64,000 nucleotides of DNA. It comes from Herpetosiphon geysericola. Lineage in GTDB: Bacteria; Chloroflexota; Chloroflexia; Chloroflexales; Herpetosiphonaceae. Both the position numbers and the translations under genes were made by a program. Below, piece by piece: positions 36,196-45,800 of the stretch (position 1 is the first letter of the stretch; the number at the start of each line of letters is the position of its first letter). The notes beneath the pieces are model-generated. The model was given only the letters and a program-made list of their open reading frames with translations, was not told the DNA's origin and ran no database searches. The DNA is taken from the NCBI RefSeq assembly GCF_001306135.1, contig NZ_LGKP01000006.1, positions 80,663 to 144,662 of the forward strand, written 5' to 3'.

Positions 36196-37776
36196 CTAGC
36201 TTCGTGGCAATTGAATGCAGGCCCAGGCTCCTTGGCGATTTTCCAGCTTCAGGCTGGCGCCAATTAAGCTCAGATTGGCCAAAACGCCACGTAAGCCAAA
36301 CCCATAGCCTGATCCATCGCTACTGCTTGGTTCTAAATTGAGCACATGCTGCGGAAAGCCCGACCCATTGTCGTGAATAAGAAGCGTAATCTGGGCAGCA
36401 TGGAGTTCGATGCTTACACTCAGCTGATCGCCACCATGATCAAGGCTATTTTTCAAAAGATTATAGATTGCCCGCCCAAGTAAACGCTGGTTGGTATGGG
36501 CCTGAATTGGTTGCAGCCATGCTTGAATTTGGGGTTTGTTGGCTTTTTGGGCGAACGCAGCGCTGGCTTCTAAACGAGCAATTTCGGCGCTGCAAAGCTC
36601 AGCCAAATCAACCGGAGCTTGTTGCAGCATAGCTTTGGTTTGGGCACGGGCAATATCCAACAGATCGTGCATTTGCTGGCCAATATCTTCAATTTGTACC
36701 CGCAATAAATTCCATAATTGCATGTGTTGCGGTTGGCGCTCTAAGACATTGATTAAGCCTGTGGCGCCATCAATTGGTGAACGCAGATCGTGAATTGAAG
36801 ATCGCAGCAGTTCGCGCAGAAATTCGGCCTCGTCGCGGGCATTGGTGGCCTCGCGGCGCGCTTGTTCGATCCGCAGCGAAAGCTGTTGAGCTTCGCTCAT
36901 CTCAACGCTGATGCGCAACAGCAATAATGGCAGCAGCAAAAGTGCAACATGGATTTCGCCAGTGGCAATTGTAAAGCCCAAGCCACCCACAAAAATCACA
37001 TAGGGAATGCTGCGTTTGGCAAGGGTATCAATGCTTAGTTGATTGCTAAGCGGGCTATTGGCCTTAGGATGAATCGCTGCAGCCTGGGCCAACATCAACC
37101 AAGCAACACAATATAACGCCCCAATAGGTAATCCAACCAACGTGCTACGGTCGAAAATCCAAGCCAAATCGACCAAACTCAAGGCCAAAATGCCGCTACT
37201 CAGTTGACGAAACAACGCTTGCCAACGCTTCGGCTGTTGCTGACGAATCAGATCGAGCGCGTAGAGCAACGAGAGATCGGCTCCGACGAACAGTCCATCG
37301 TACCATGCAACATTGGGAACAACTTGGCGAATCGCAATCGTGGTAATAATCATCAAGCCAACGCTTAAGCCAAACCAATCGAGCACAATGCTACTGCGGC
37401 GGCGCTGGCTAAATGGCAGGCTCACAAAAAATGCGCCAGCCATCACCACGGTTGGCACATAGACAATAATTGGCAGCACGATTTGGCTTAAGCCTTTGAT
37501 GCTGGTGAGCGTGCCACCCAAGCCGCGATAGATTGCCAACATGCCCCATTGCAAGGCCAAAATTCGCCAGCCTTTGGCCAACGCCGAATGCGGACGCTGA
37601 ATGGCGGGCAACCAAAAACGCCCGACACAGACCAGCAAAATCAGCACCTCAACCAAGCGACTCGTTGGGTCTGAGCGTTTGCCAAGTGCGGGCCAGATTA
37701 ATGCAGCAGCCAGATACAGCAGCGCCACCGCATACCACCAACGGCTATATAACCAGCGATGCCAGCGTTCATGCAT
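36196..37776 (-). CDS. 7TM sensor histidine kinase
   Basis: Kinase of 526 residues with about nine hydrophobic helices in residues 1-305 and a coiled coil after them. The His box is SSIHDLRSPIDGATG near residue 335. The ATPase domain has N box YNLLKNSLDHGG, G1 IHDNGSGFP and G2 GSGYGFGLRGV. The histidine box (HDLRSP) is of the atypical type. The start at 37776 has no ribosome site but lies seven bases past a -10 box, so the message is probably leaderless. Confidence 0.87.
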   Translation of the reverse strand: MHERWHRWLYSRWWYAVALLYLAAALIWPALGKRSDPTSRLVEVLILLVCVGRFWLPAIQRPHSALAKGWRILALQWGMLAIYRGLGGTLTSIKGLSQIVLPIIVYVPTVVMAGAFFVSLPFSQRRRSSIVLDWFGLSVGLMIITTIAIRQVVPNVAWYDGLFVGADLSLLYALDLIRQQQPKRWQALFRQLSSGILALSLVDLAWIFDRSTLVGLPIGALYCVAWLMLAQAAAIHPKANSPLSNQLSIDTLAKRSIPYVIFVGGLGFTIATGEIHVALLLLPLLLLRISVEMSEAQQLSLRIEQARREATNARDEAEFLRELLRSSIHDLRSPIDGATGLINVLERQPQHMQLWNLLRVQIEDIGQQMHDLLDIARAQTKAMLQQAPVDLAELCSAEIARLEASAAFAQKANKPQIQAWLQPIQAHTNQRLLGRAIYNLLKNSLDHGGDQLSVSIELHAAQITLLIHDNGSGFPQHVLNLEPSSSDGSGYGFGLRGVLANLSLIGASLKLENRQGAWACIQLPRS

Positions 37777-37782
37777 AGGGCG

Positions 37783-37811
37783 ATTGTACGCGAGGCGGGC
37801 GCTTGAGGCAA
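37783..37811 (-). promoter_or_regulatory. promoter of the 7TM kinase gene, leaderless
   Basis: On the minus strand: TTGCCT (37806-37811), 17 bp, TACAAT (37783-37788). The expected start of transcription coincides with the ATG at 37776. Confidence 0.6.
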
Positions 37812-38093
37812 TCGGAATTCTGCATTGGCATACGATTTAACACGGTAATGTTAGTAGTTGGGAATTATAGTTGGACTGAACAATCCAACAAATGAATTTT
37901 AGGGGGTGCAGGGGGATGAAAACCCCCTGCGTTTCCCTCCGGCGGAGGGACGGAAGGGTGGCGAATCATTGAAACAAAACGATTCTATTGAGAATAAATA
38001 GCTCTCGTGCTGATAACAGAGCGATTATCGCTCCAATTAATAAAGAATTTGAGGGCGCTGGGCAGATTGGGGCTTGGTGTAGGCAAGCACAAT
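37812..38093. other. intergenic spacer with two GC-rich hairpins
   Basis: No gene is seen here. GCAGGGGG (37908-37915) pairs with CCCCCTGC (37923-37930), and TCCCTCCGGCGGAGGGA (37934-37950) is a near-perfect palindrome four bases later. These could form a terminator or a REP-like element. The remainder, to 38093, is unremarkable. Confidence 0.5.
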
Positions 38094-38414
38094 TCACGAA
38101 AGATAGCCACCACCCATGGGTGCTTGCTCGATCAGCGCTTGGCTGACTGCCCAAGCGAAAAAGCTGTGCAAGGCTGCTTTGGCAACTTCGCGTTCGGCCA
38201 AGCTAAGGCTGCTCAAATAGGCCTGCACCCAATAGGTCGAAATGCTATCCAGCTCGTTGGGATAGCCGCTATCAAGCCAGCGCTGGGCAAAATCGTCGAG
38301 ATATTCGTTGTAATCGGCGGCGAGTTGGGGGCGGGTGCGCACCAAGGTTCCGCCAAAACTATCCAAAGCGCCCAACAATGTCCGTTCGTGAACCAAAAAC
38401 TCTTGCATGGTCAT
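38094..38414 (-). CDS. stand-alone SAM-like (integrase core-binding-like) domain protein
   Basis: Protein of 106 residues. The C-terminal half (YWVQAYLSSLSLAEREVAKA, then LHSFFAWAVSQALIEQAPM) resembles the N-terminal core-binding domain of tyrosine recombinases. No catalytic domain follows; the stop comes soon after. It may be a recombinase remnant or a domesticated DNA-binding protein. GGGAG lies seven bases before the ATG at 38414. Confidence 0.55.
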   Translation of the reverse strand: MTMQEFLVHERTLLGALDSFGGTLVRTRPQLAADYNEYLDDFAQRWLDSGYPNELDSISTYWVQAYLSSLSLAEREVAKAALHSFFAWAVSQALIEQAPMGGGYLS

Positions 38415-38439
38415 GGGTAAACTCCCAAATCAAACAAAG

Positions 38440-38467
38440 GCGCAGCCCACCCCATTGGAGGCTGCGC
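38440..38467 (-). terminator. terminator-like hairpin after the PhoX gene
   Basis: GCGCAGCC (38440-38447) pairs with GGCTGCGC (38460-38467), 20 bp past the stop. A T-rich stretch (CCTTTGTTTG) follows on the minus strand. Confidence 0.65.
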
Positions 38468-38486
38468 TATAGCTGCGATCTTTTTT

Positions 38487-40250
38487 CTAGCGTTTGAAGC
38501 CAGTAATGGCGACGACCCCTGAGCGTGGGACTTCGTTGCCACCGATTGGCCAGTGGCTGCTCAATTCAGTCAGGCTCTTGGATTCTTCGCCTGGATGTTG
38601 AATTGAGAGGAATAGGGTGCGGCCATCAGGCGCCCAGCATGGCCCGGTCAGCTCGCATTCAACTGGCCCTGAGGCAAATTGGAAGGCGATGCCTGCATCG
38701 GGGCCGCTGGTGCGGAAGAAAAACAGACCGTTGTTGCCTTGGAATTTGTAGATGCCTTTATTGGTTCGCGATGATGAAATGTCGGTTACCATCCATAAGT
38801 TGCCTTCGCCATCGAACACTAAGTTGTCGGGCGATGAGAAGCCGCTTTGTGAGCCACCGACCGCAAAGATGCTCCAATCGAAGCTCATGGCAGCGGGGTT
38901 GCCATCGGTTTCGGCCAAGCGCACGATTTGGCCGTGGAAGTTGCCGTGGCCAGTGTTGTTGGTCAAGGCCACGTAAACACTGCCATCAAGTGGGTGAATT
39001 TCAATATCTTCTGGGCGATCGACTGGCGTGGCTTTGAGCACCATGGCTGCTGCTTGGGCATCGGCCAACACATCTGCTTGCGAGCTAAACAGCAAATTGC
39101 CTTTGCTATCTTTGGCGCTTTGCAAGGCACTTTGGCTATTGTAATCGAGCAAAATCCATTTGCCATTGGCAAAGTCGGCGGCGTAGAGTTGGCCGATTTC
39201 GAGAATTTGCATATTACCTGGGCGATCGGCCAAGTTGGTTAATTTGCGTTCGGCCACGAATTTATAAACACATGAATCGGCTTTGTCGTCGCCCATATAG
39301 GCCACAACTGTGCCGTCGCTGCCAACCCGCACAGCCACATTTTCGTGGCGGAAGCGGCCCAAGGCGGTGTGCTTGCGTGGCGTGCTGTTTTTATCAAATG
39401 GGTCAACTTCGACGACCCAGCCATAATGGCGTTTGGCATAAATTTCTGGTTCCCAGCCATAGCCAGTTGGCGCAGCATTGGGATAATCTTGGAAGTTTTC
39501 TTCGCAGCTCAGCGCCGTGCCCCAAGGCGTTACGCCGCCTGAACAATTGCCAAGTGAGCCAATCGCGATTGGGCCGCCATCGATGTTGGCAGCAGGGCCA
39601 GTCAGGCTAATTGGCGTAGTTGCGTCGATGCGGCGGTTGTGGGCGGCATCAGTTTGGTCGAAATACCAACGGCCATCGCTATTGCGCTTGACTCGAATCA
39701 CACTCATCCCAACCATATGCTTTTCGGCGTTGATCTGATCGCTCGATTTTGCGCCCGAGCCAGTATAGCCCGAGATAAACATCGGGTTGATATATTCGTG
39801 GTTGACCAGCAACAAGCCATCGCTGCTCGATAAATCGCTGCGGGTAAAGCCAAATTGAGGCCGCGTTTGGTCGAGGCCTTTTTCAAGCATATCGATTGGG
39901 AAGAAGGCCAAAAAGTCGGCGTTTTCGCCAAACAAGCTGCCGTTGCCCATATCGTGGCCACGGTGGGCCAACAAATCGTAGCGAAAACCTTCGGGCAAAA
40001 TCAAATCGTCGGCAGTGCTGGTACTGATTGGCTTGAATGGCAAAGAACCTTGAGCTTGGCGCTGGGCCAAGATTGGCGTTGAGCTTGGAGCGTTATAGTG
40101 GGCAGCTTCAGCAGTTTGCAGATCCAACGGCAAGGCTGCAACCGCAGCGGCAGCAGCACCAGTCGCAACAAGGCTCCGGCGATTAATCCGACGTTCTAAT
40201 AAATCGTGCCAAATACTTTTGCGCTCTGCACGCTGATCATGGCTGGTCAT
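38487..40250 (-). CDS. Tat-exported PhoX-like phosphatase (DUF839 family)
   Basis: Protein of 587 residues. It has a twin-arginine signal (RINRRSLVATGAAAAAVAAL, residues 31-50), so it is folded and cofactor-loaded before export. The mature part shows PhoX hallmarks: LLVNHEYINP, GNCSGGVTPWGTALSCEENF, PRKHTALGRFRHENVAV, PEDIEIHPLDGSVYVALTN and DNLVFDGEGNLWMVTD. Family members are calcium/iron-dependent alkaline phosphatases that scavenge phosphate. The start at 40250 follows GGAGG; the longer frame to 40280 has no site. No Pho box was identified. Confidence 0.9.
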   Translation of the reverse strand: MTSHDQRAERKSIWHDLLERRINRRSLVATGAAAAAVAALPLDLQTAEAAHYNAPSSTPILAQRQAQGSLPFKPISTSTADDLILPEGFRYDLLAHRGHDMGNGSLFGENADFLAFFPIDMLEKGLDQTRPQFGFTRSDLSSSDGLLLVNHEYINPMFISGYTGSGAKSSDQINAEKHMVGMSVIRVKRNSDGRWYFDQTDAAHNRRIDATTPISLTGPAANIDGGPIAIGSLGNCSGGVTPWGTALSCEENFQDYPNAAPTGYGWEPEIYAKRHYGWVVEVDPFDKNSTPRKHTALGRFRHENVAVRVGSDGTVVAYMGDDKADSCVYKFVAERKLTNLADRPGNMQILEIGQLYAADFANGKWILLDYNSQSALQSAKDSKGNLLFSSQADVLADAQAAAMVLKATPVDRPEDIEIHPLDGSVYVALTNNTGHGNFHGQIVRLAETDGNPAAMSFDWSIFAVGGSQSGFSSPDNLVFDGEGNLWMVTDISSSRTNKGIYKFQGNNGLFFFRTSGPDAGIAFQFASGPVECELTGPCWAPDGRTLFLSIQHPGEESKSLTELSSHWPIGGNEVPRSGVVAITGFKR

Positions 40251-40369
40251 GGAAATTCCTCCAAGTTGGCAACACACCATTCTTCAACTGGACACAGCCG
40301 CTAGTCTAGCCACACCATGTCAAGCCCAACTCATCAGTATGTAAAGATCAGATTAAGAAATGAGGGTGC

Positions 40370-40375
40370 TATAAT
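40370..40375 (+). promoter_or_regulatory. -10 box of def
   Basis: TATAAT, 31 bp before the def start, with no convincing -35. The ribosome site AAGGAGGT at 40392-40399 matches the anti-Shine-Dalgarno perfectly. Confidence 0.5.
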
Positions 40376-40405
40376 GAACGCTAGCAACCATAAGGAGGTT
40401 ATCCC

Positions 40406-41044
40406 ATGGCAGTACGACGGGTATTGCAGATAGAAGATCCAACTGATGCAGTGGTCTTGCGGGCCAAGGCCAAACGCATTACTAGTTTTGACCAAAGCTT
40501 GGCAGGCTTGGTTGATGATATGATCGAAACCATGCGCGAAGCCCGTGGTGTGGGCATTGCCGCACCCCAAGTTGGGGTTTCGCGCCGTGTGGTGGTGATT
40601 GAAGAGCCAGCCCAATATGAAGAAGACGAGGAAACTGGCGAGCGCACGGAAATTGCGCCTGCGGTTTTGTATGTTATGGTCAACCCTGAGATTGTTAAGG
40701 CCAGCGAAGAAACCCATATGCTGCAAGAAGGCTGCTTGAGCATGCCGGGCCGCTACACCAAAGTGCCACGCCACAAATGGGTCACGATCAAATATTACGA
40801 TCTCAAAGGTCGCGAACAACGCTTGCGCCATATTCCCGCTGAAGATTACAAGGTTGGGCATATTGCGCAGCACGAATTTGATCACCTTGATGGGATTATG
40901 TTTATCGACCGCATGACCGAAGAAAGCAAGCTAGTCGATTATCGCAAAGAAAGTGAAAGTGCCCGCCTCAAACGGCGCGGTTTGTTGGCGCGCAAAAAAC
41001 GCCCCGATCCTGAGCTAGAATCAGAATCGGCAGCCAATGAATAA
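40406..41044 (+). CDS. def: peptide deformylase
   Basis: Removes the formyl group from nascent proteins. It has 212 residues, longer than the usual 165-190 because of a C-terminal basic tail (RRGLLARKKRPDPELESES) and a charged insert (YEEDEETGERTE) near residue 75. The three motifs are intact: GVGIAAPQVG, EGCLSMPG and QHEFDHLDG (two His ligands and the catalytic Glu). A perfect AAGGAGGT lies seven bases upstream. Confidence 0.96.
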   Translation: MAVRRVLQIEDPTDAVVLRAKAKRITSFDQSLAGLVDDMIETMREARGVGIAAPQVGVSRRVVVIEEPAQYEEDEETGERTEIAPAVLYVMVNPEIVKASEETHMLQEGCLSMPGRYTKVPRHKWVTIKYYDLKGREQRLRHIPAEDYKVGHIAQHEFDHLDGIMFIDRMTEESKLVDYRKESESARLKRRGLLARKKRPDPELESESAANE

Positions 41045-41153
41045 GCACATGCTTCATCGAAGCAACGCTTAGAGATAGTTAATGTTCAGCCAAGCAATCT
41101 GCGTTTAGAATAGGGCGACTTCTGCGCCGATATTCTGTTTGAAGGAGTTCACG

Positions 41154-42110
41154 ATGCGCGTGTTGATCACGGGAGCAGCAGGGTTTTTAGGCTCACACTT
41201 GTGTGAGCGTTTTCTTGCCGAAGGCCATTCGGTTGTTGGGATGGATAATTTCATCACTGGCAATCCGGAAAATATTGCCCATTTAGTTGGTCAAGACGAT
41301 TTTCAATTTATTCGCCATGATGTGACCAACTATATTTTCTTGCCCGGCCCGCTGGATGCAGTCCTGCACTTTGCCTCGCCAGCCTCGCCAATCGATTATC
41401 TTGAACTGCCAATTCAAACGCTCAAGGTTGGGGCTTTGGGAACCCACAATGCCCTCGGTTTGGCCAAAGCCAAAGGCGCGCGCTTCTTGATCGCCTCAAC
41501 TTCAGAGGTTTATGGCGATCCCCAAGTTCACCCGCAACCAGAAACCTATTGGGGCCATGTGAATCCAATTGGGCCGCGCGGCGTGTACGACGAAGCCAAG
41601 CGCTTTGCAGAAGCTATGACTATGGCCTACCACACCTACCACGGCGTGCAAACGCGAATTGTGCGGATTTTCAATACCTACGGCCCACGCATGCGCTTGG
41701 CCGATGGGCGGGTTGTGCCAAACTTCATTCAACAAGCTTTGCGTGGCGAGCCACTGACCCTCTACGGCGATGGCTTGCAAACCCGTTCGTTCCAGTTTGT
41801 GGGCGATTTGGTTGAAGGCGTTTATCGCTTGTTGCTCTCCGATGAGGTCGAGCCAGTTAACATCGGCAACCCCCACGAGTTCAACATGCGCGAGTTTGCC
41901 GAAATCGTCAATGCGATTACCAACAATCCTGCTGGCACGGTGGTCAAGCCCGAACTGCGGATTAAAGATGATCCGCAAAATCGCCAGCCAGACATTAGCA
42001 AAGCCAAACGGGTTTTGGATTGGGAGCCACAAGTGACCTTGCAAGCAGGCTTGGAAAAAACGATTCCTTGGTTTGCTGAGCAATTACGCAAACGTGGCGA
42101 AATTCAATAA
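41154..42110 (+). CDS. NAD-dependent epimerase/dehydratase, UDP-glucuronate decarboxylase (UDP-xylose synthase)-like
   Basis: Short-chain dehydrogenase of 318 residues. The NAD motif [10 protein letters not shown] is at the N-terminus, with the catalytic Ser/Thr segment STSEVYGDP and YDEAKRFAE (Tyr-x3-Lys) near residue 145. The pattern [19 protein letters not shown] and the [10 protein letters not shown] motif are characteristic of UXS, which makes UDP-xylose from UDP-glucuronate. GAAGGAG precedes the ATG at 41154. It is the first gene of a polysaccharide cluster. Confidence 0.88.
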   Translation: MRVLITGAAGFLGSHLCERFLAEGHSVVGMDNFITGNPENIAHLVGQDDFQFIRHDVTNYIFLPGPLDAVLHFASPASPIDYLELPIQTLKVGALGTHNALGLAKAKGARFLIASTSEVYGDPQVHPQPETYWGHVNPIGPRGVYDEAKRFAEAMTMAYHTYHGVQTRIVRIFNTYGPRMRLADGRVVPNFIQQALRGEPLTLYGDGLQTRSFQFVGDLVEGVYRLLLSDEVEPVNIGNPHEFNMREFAEIVNAITNNPAGTVVKPELRIKDDPQNRQPDISKAKRVLDWEPQVTLQAGLEKTIPWFAEQLRKRGEIQ

Positions 42111-42205
42111 GCTCCAGTTTGCGCAAGCAAGCGCCCTGAGCATCGGCGTGGATGGCTCGGGCTTTTGGCATACCCATGAGCTTTAGAGAGGAGCCACGCA
42201 TCGCC

Positions 42206-43630
42206 ATGCAGCGTCGAGCATTAACTTTGCGCTCCATTCAGCCATTAGATTGGCTGTTGGCAGGCTTGGGGCTAGCAGGAGTGGCGATCATCAGCCTGCT
42301 GCCATTTGCCCAAGCAGCAACATTCATTATTTGTGGCATGTTGTTGGTTGGCATGCTGATTCAGCCAGCAGTAGGCTTGAGCTTAACCGTCGCCACCGTC
42401 ATGTTGCAAGAGTTGCTGAGCTTTCCACTAGGCCTGACCGCAACTCATGTGATTGGTATTATGGCGCTGGGGGCGTGGCTGTTATATGGCATGGCGCAGC
42501 GCAAGATCAGCATCGACACAACCTTGCTGGTGCCATGGAGCCTGTTTTTGATGGCGCTGTTGCTCTCGGCAGGCCTGACCCAATACAACGCGGTTGATGC
42601 CTTGAAGCAAGTGGTGCGCTGGTTTATGGCTTTTCTGGCCTTTGTGGTGACGGTTGCCACGATTACCACGCCCAAGCGTGCAATTGGCCTAATTGCGGTG
42701 ATGTTTACAGTTGGCGTAATCGAAGCGCTAATTGGCATTCAGCAATATCGGCTGGGCACTGGCCCGTTTGCAATTGGCGAAACTGTGCGCGCCTACGGCA
42801 CAATTGGCAAACCCAACACCTTTGCAGGCTTTTTGGAGTTGATGTGGCCCTTAACCTTGAGCGTGGCCTTGGGCTTGCTCTGGTTTTGGTGGCAGCAACG
42901 CCAACGCTGGCACTATTTGCTGGGCGCGGCCTTGAGCGGCGGCGCAAGCCTGATTATTCTGGCAGCAATCGGCGTGAGTTTTTCGCGTGGCGCTTGGATT
43001 GGCATTATGGGTGCGTTGGCGGTAATGTTGCTGGCGGTTGATCGGCGGCGAGCCTTACCATTAATTGGGCTTGGCGCTGTCTTGCTCTTGGCAGTTATTA
43101 GCCAGCCAGAGCTGTTTCCGGCGGTCATTAGCGAGCGCATTAGCAGCCTGACCAACAATCTGCGGATTTTTGATGCAGGCCGCGTGACCGTAACCGATGA
43201 AAATTTTGCGGTTGTTGAACGCATGGCCCATTGGCAAGCTGGGGCAAATATGTTTCTGGCTAATCCGCTGCTGGGCGTTGGCCCGGACAACTTCAATCGG
43301 GCCTATCCTGAGTTTTTTGTTGGCCGCTGGTCTGAATCGCAAGGCCACTCGCACAACTACTACATTCATATTGCGGCAGAAGCTGGCATTTTGGGCTTGC
43401 TGGCCTATTTAGTGCTGATTGCGGCGGTCTATCGCCAAGCTTATTTGGCAATTCAAGCAACGCGCGGCACGGTTTGGCAGATGGTAGCGATTGGCTGCTG
43501 TGGTATCATAACCGCCATTCAGCTGCACAACATTTTTGATAATCTCCATGTGTTGAATTTTGGAATTCATTTGAGCGCGGTGTGGGCCTTATGTGTGGTT
43601 CTGACACAGCGCCAAGGGTGGCGTGCATGA
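42206..43630 (+). CDS. O-antigen ligase-like (Wzy/WaaL superfamily) membrane protein
   Basis: Polytopic protein of about 474 residues with roughly 12 transmembrane helices and one large external loop. Superfamily motifs are SFSRGAWIGI, LLGVGPDNF and the HSHNYYIHIAAEAGILGL block just before the last helices. It probably polymerises or ligates extracellular polysaccharide. I chose ATG 42206, with GAGAGGAG 12 bases upstream; in-frame starts at 42152 and 42176 lack ribosome sites. Its TGA overlaps the ATG of the next epimerase. Confidence 0.82.
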   Translation: MQRRALTLRSIQPLDWLLAGLGLAGVAIISLLPFAQAATFIICGMLLVGMLIQPAVGLSLTVATVMLQELLSFPLGLTATHVIGIMALGAWLLYGMAQRKISIDTTLLVPWSLFLMALLLSAGLTQYNAVDALKQVVRWFMAFLAFVVTVATITTPKRAIGLIAVMFTVGVIEALIGIQQYRLGTGPFAIGETVRAYGTIGKPNTFAGFLELMWPLTLSVALGLLWFWWQQRQRWHYLLGAALSGGASLIILAAIGVSFSRGAWIGIMGALAVMLLAVDRRRALPLIGLGAVLLLAVISQPELFPAVISERISSLTNNLRIFDAGRVTVTDENFAVVERMAHWQAGANMFLANPLLGVGPDNFNRAYPEFFVGRWSESQGHSHNYYIHIAAEAGILGLLAYLVLIAAVYRQAYLAIQATRGTVWQMVAIGCCGIITAIQLHNIFDNLHVLNFGIHLSAVWALCVVLTQRQGWRA

Positions 43631-44580
43631 CATATTTAGTAACGGGTGGTGCGGGTTTTATTGGCTCGCATTTGTGCGAAACACTGTTGCAGCGTGGCGA
43701 ACGTGTCATTGCATTCGATAATTTCAACGACTATTACAGCCCAGAACGAAAACGGCGCAACGTGGCAGTTTTGCTCAAGCACCCCAATTTTGTGCTCTGG
43801 GAAGGCGATTTGCGCGATCCTGCCAGCTTATTGGCCTTGTTTGAGCAACATCGCCCAAGCCATGTGGCCCATTTGGCAGGCATGGCCAATCCGCGTTATT
43901 CGTTGCAACACCCTGGGTTATATAGCGCAGTTAATGTTGAAGGCTCGGTTAATGTTTGGCAAGCAGCGATTAAATATGGTATTCAAGCCTTTGTGCAGGC
44001 CTCAACTTCGTCGGTCTATGGGTTGGCGCCAACGCCATGGCACGAAGAATTAGCCACCGATCGGCCCTTATCGCCGTATGCGGCCACCAAAAAAGCTGCC
44101 GAATTGCTAGCTTACACCTTCCATTATCAAACCCAAATTCCCACTCGTGTGGTGCGCTTCTTCACGGTCTATGGCCCGAAAGGTCGCCCCGATATGACTC
44201 CGACGATTTTTGTTGAGGCCATGCGCAAGCAAGAACCAATTGTGCTTTACAATGGCGGGGTTGATGTCTACCGCGATTGGACCTACGTTGACGATATTGT
44301 TTCGGGGGTGATTGCGGTGCTCGATAGCGATCGGGCTTTTGATATTTTTAATCTTGGCAATTCAACCCCGGTGATGCTACGCAGCTTTATTGATACCCTG
44401 CAAGCAATTACTGGCTTGAATGCAATTATCGAAGCCAAGCCCTTATCCTCTGCCGACCCGCCAATTACCTTTGCCGATACCAGCAAGGCCCAACAATTGC
44501 TCGGTTGGAAGCCAACCACCGATATTGAGGATGGCCTAGAGCGCTATTGGGATTGGTACAAAAGCGAGTACGATTGCTAG
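43627..44580 (+). CDS. NAD-dependent epimerase, UDP-glucuronate 4-epimerase-like
   Basis: Sugar-nucleotide epimerase of 317 residues. The motifs are GGAGFIGSHLCE, ASTSSVYGLAP and YAATKKAAELLAY (catalytic Tyr and Lys). DNFNDYYSPERKRRN and the RFFTVYGPKGRPDM segment resemble UDP-glucuronate 4-epimerases. It is translationally coupled to the ligase-like gene (ATGA). UDP-galacturonate or a related sugar would feed the same glycan as the UDP-xylose-like product. Confidence 0.88.
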   Translation: MTYLVTGGAGFIGSHLCETLLQRGERVIAFDNFNDYYSPERKRRNVAVLLKHPNFVLWEGDLRDPASLLALFEQHRPSHVAHLAGMANPRYSLQHPGLYSAVNVEGSVNVWQAAIKYGIQAFVQASTSSVYGLAPTPWHEELATDRPLSPYAATKKAAELLAYTFHYQTQIPTRVVRFFTVYGPKGRPDMTPTIFVEAMRKQEPIVLYNGGVDVYRDWTYVDDIVSGVIAVLDSDRAFDIFNLGNSTPVMLRSFIDTLQAITGLNAIIEAKPLSSADPPITFADTSKAQQLLGWKPTTDIEDGLERYWDWYKSEYDC

Positions 44581-44632
44581 ATCGTTCGTCGATGCTGGCA
44601 TTTGGCCTAGTGTTATACACAATTGGATCATT

Positions 44633-45793
44633 ATGAAATCGCAATCTCACGCTAATACGCCGAGTTTACGCCCTGAGCAAACCGACCAAGGCTTACCGCG
44701 CCCTGCTGAAACCGAAGCGCTTGAGCAGTTGGTTGAACAGGCGGCTGAGGCAGCGCCCTTACCAGCCGATGCCCTGCCCGAAGATTTGGCCGATGTTCGT
44801 TCGAGCGGCTTTTCGCTGCGCGATAAATTTCTGAACATTAAATCGTTGGCCTCGTTTGGGATTGCCTTTGCGATTCTTGGCTTTGCTTTTTGGCGCGCCG
44901 ATATTAACTTGGCTGATATGTGGCGCCAAATCGGCCAGACCAATCCTTGGCTGTATGCTGCTGGCTTTCTTGTTTTTTATGGTCTTTTTCCAGTGCGCGC
45001 GTTACGCTGGCGAATTATTTTGCGCAGCGCTGGCTTCGAGGTCGATAGCCCACAAGCTCGCAAGCGTTGGGCCGGGGTTGGGCCACTCAGCGAGTTTATT
45101 GGGCTTTCGTGGTTTGCCAACTGTGTTGTGCCAGCCAAATTAGGCGATGCCTATCGCGGCTATCTGGTCAAGAAAAACGGCGATGCTTCGTTCTCGCGCA
45201 CGCTGGGCACAATTTTCGCCGAGCGCATCGTCGATATGATTGTGCTCTTTGGCATGCTGGTCGTTTCTGGCTTGTTGGTTTTTCGTGGCCATCTGAATAG
45301 CTGGACAGAACGGCTCTTTATCATCGGCATCGTTTTGACGATTCTGTTGGTGATTGGCTTGATGTCGATGCGCTATCTTAGCCCGTTGATTCGCCGCGCC
45401 TTGCCAAAACGCTTTCAAGATTTTTATGCCCGCTTCGAGGAAGGCACGCTCTCATCGTTCCGGCCTTCGCGCTTGCCAGTGCTGTTGCTGTTGACGATCG
45501 TCGTTTGGCTGGGCGAGTCGATGCGGCTGTTTTTTGTGATTGAAGCGATGGGCGGCTTAGGTTTATCGTTATCAGCCATTATTTTTGTGGCCTTGGCTAG
45601 CTCGTTGTTGACCGCCGTGCCAGCCTTGCCTGGTGGCTTGGGCTTGGTCGAAGTTGGGATTGCTGGCGTGATGATGTTGTTTGATGTGGGTCAAACCACC
45701 AGCACCGCTGTCGCCTTCCTCGATCGGATTATCAACTATTGGAGCATTGTGATTTTGGGCTTGGTGTTGTATCTCTTCAGCAAACGAAAGTGA
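44633..45793 (+). CDS. UPF0104 / lysylphosphatidylglycerol-synthase transmembrane-region flippase-like protein
   Basis: Membrane protein of 386 residues. A hydrophilic N-terminal region of about 65 residues is rich in Ala/Glu/Pro, followed by about eight transmembrane helices. Family markers are PVRALRWRIIL, WFANCVVPAKLGDAYRGYLV, TIFAERIVDMIVL and ALPGGLGLVEVGIAGV. Members move or modify lipid-linked molecules; the exact role is unknown. It lies within the polysaccharide cluster, about 50 bp after the epimerase. Confidence 0.8.
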   Translation: MKSQSHANTPSLRPEQTDQGLPRPAETEALEQLVEQAAEAAPLPADALPEDLADVRSSGFSLRDKFLNIKSLASFGIAFAILGFAFWRADINLADMWRQIGQTNPWLYAAGFLVFYGLFPVRALRWRIILRSAGFEVDSPQARKRWAGVGPLSEFIGLSWFANCVVPAKLGDAYRGYLVKKNGDASFSRTLGTIFAERIVDMIVLFGMLVVSGLLVFRGHLNSWTERLFIIGIVLTILLVIGLMSMRYLSPLIRRALPKRFQDFYARFEEGTLSSFRPSRLPVLLLLTIVVWLGESMRLFFVIEAMGGLGLSLSAIIFVALASSLLTAVPALPGGLGLVEVGIAGVMMLFDVGQTTSTAVAFLDRIINYWSIVILGLVLYLFSKRK

Positions 45794-45800
45794 GCCATCC

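Noticed and set aside
36196..37776. Long overlapping ORFs on the opposite strand of several genes (for example 27936-28718 inside rnj and 59239-60114 inside ilvB)
   Set aside because: They are antisense shadows of clearly conserved genes and carry no recognisable motifs or ribosome sites.
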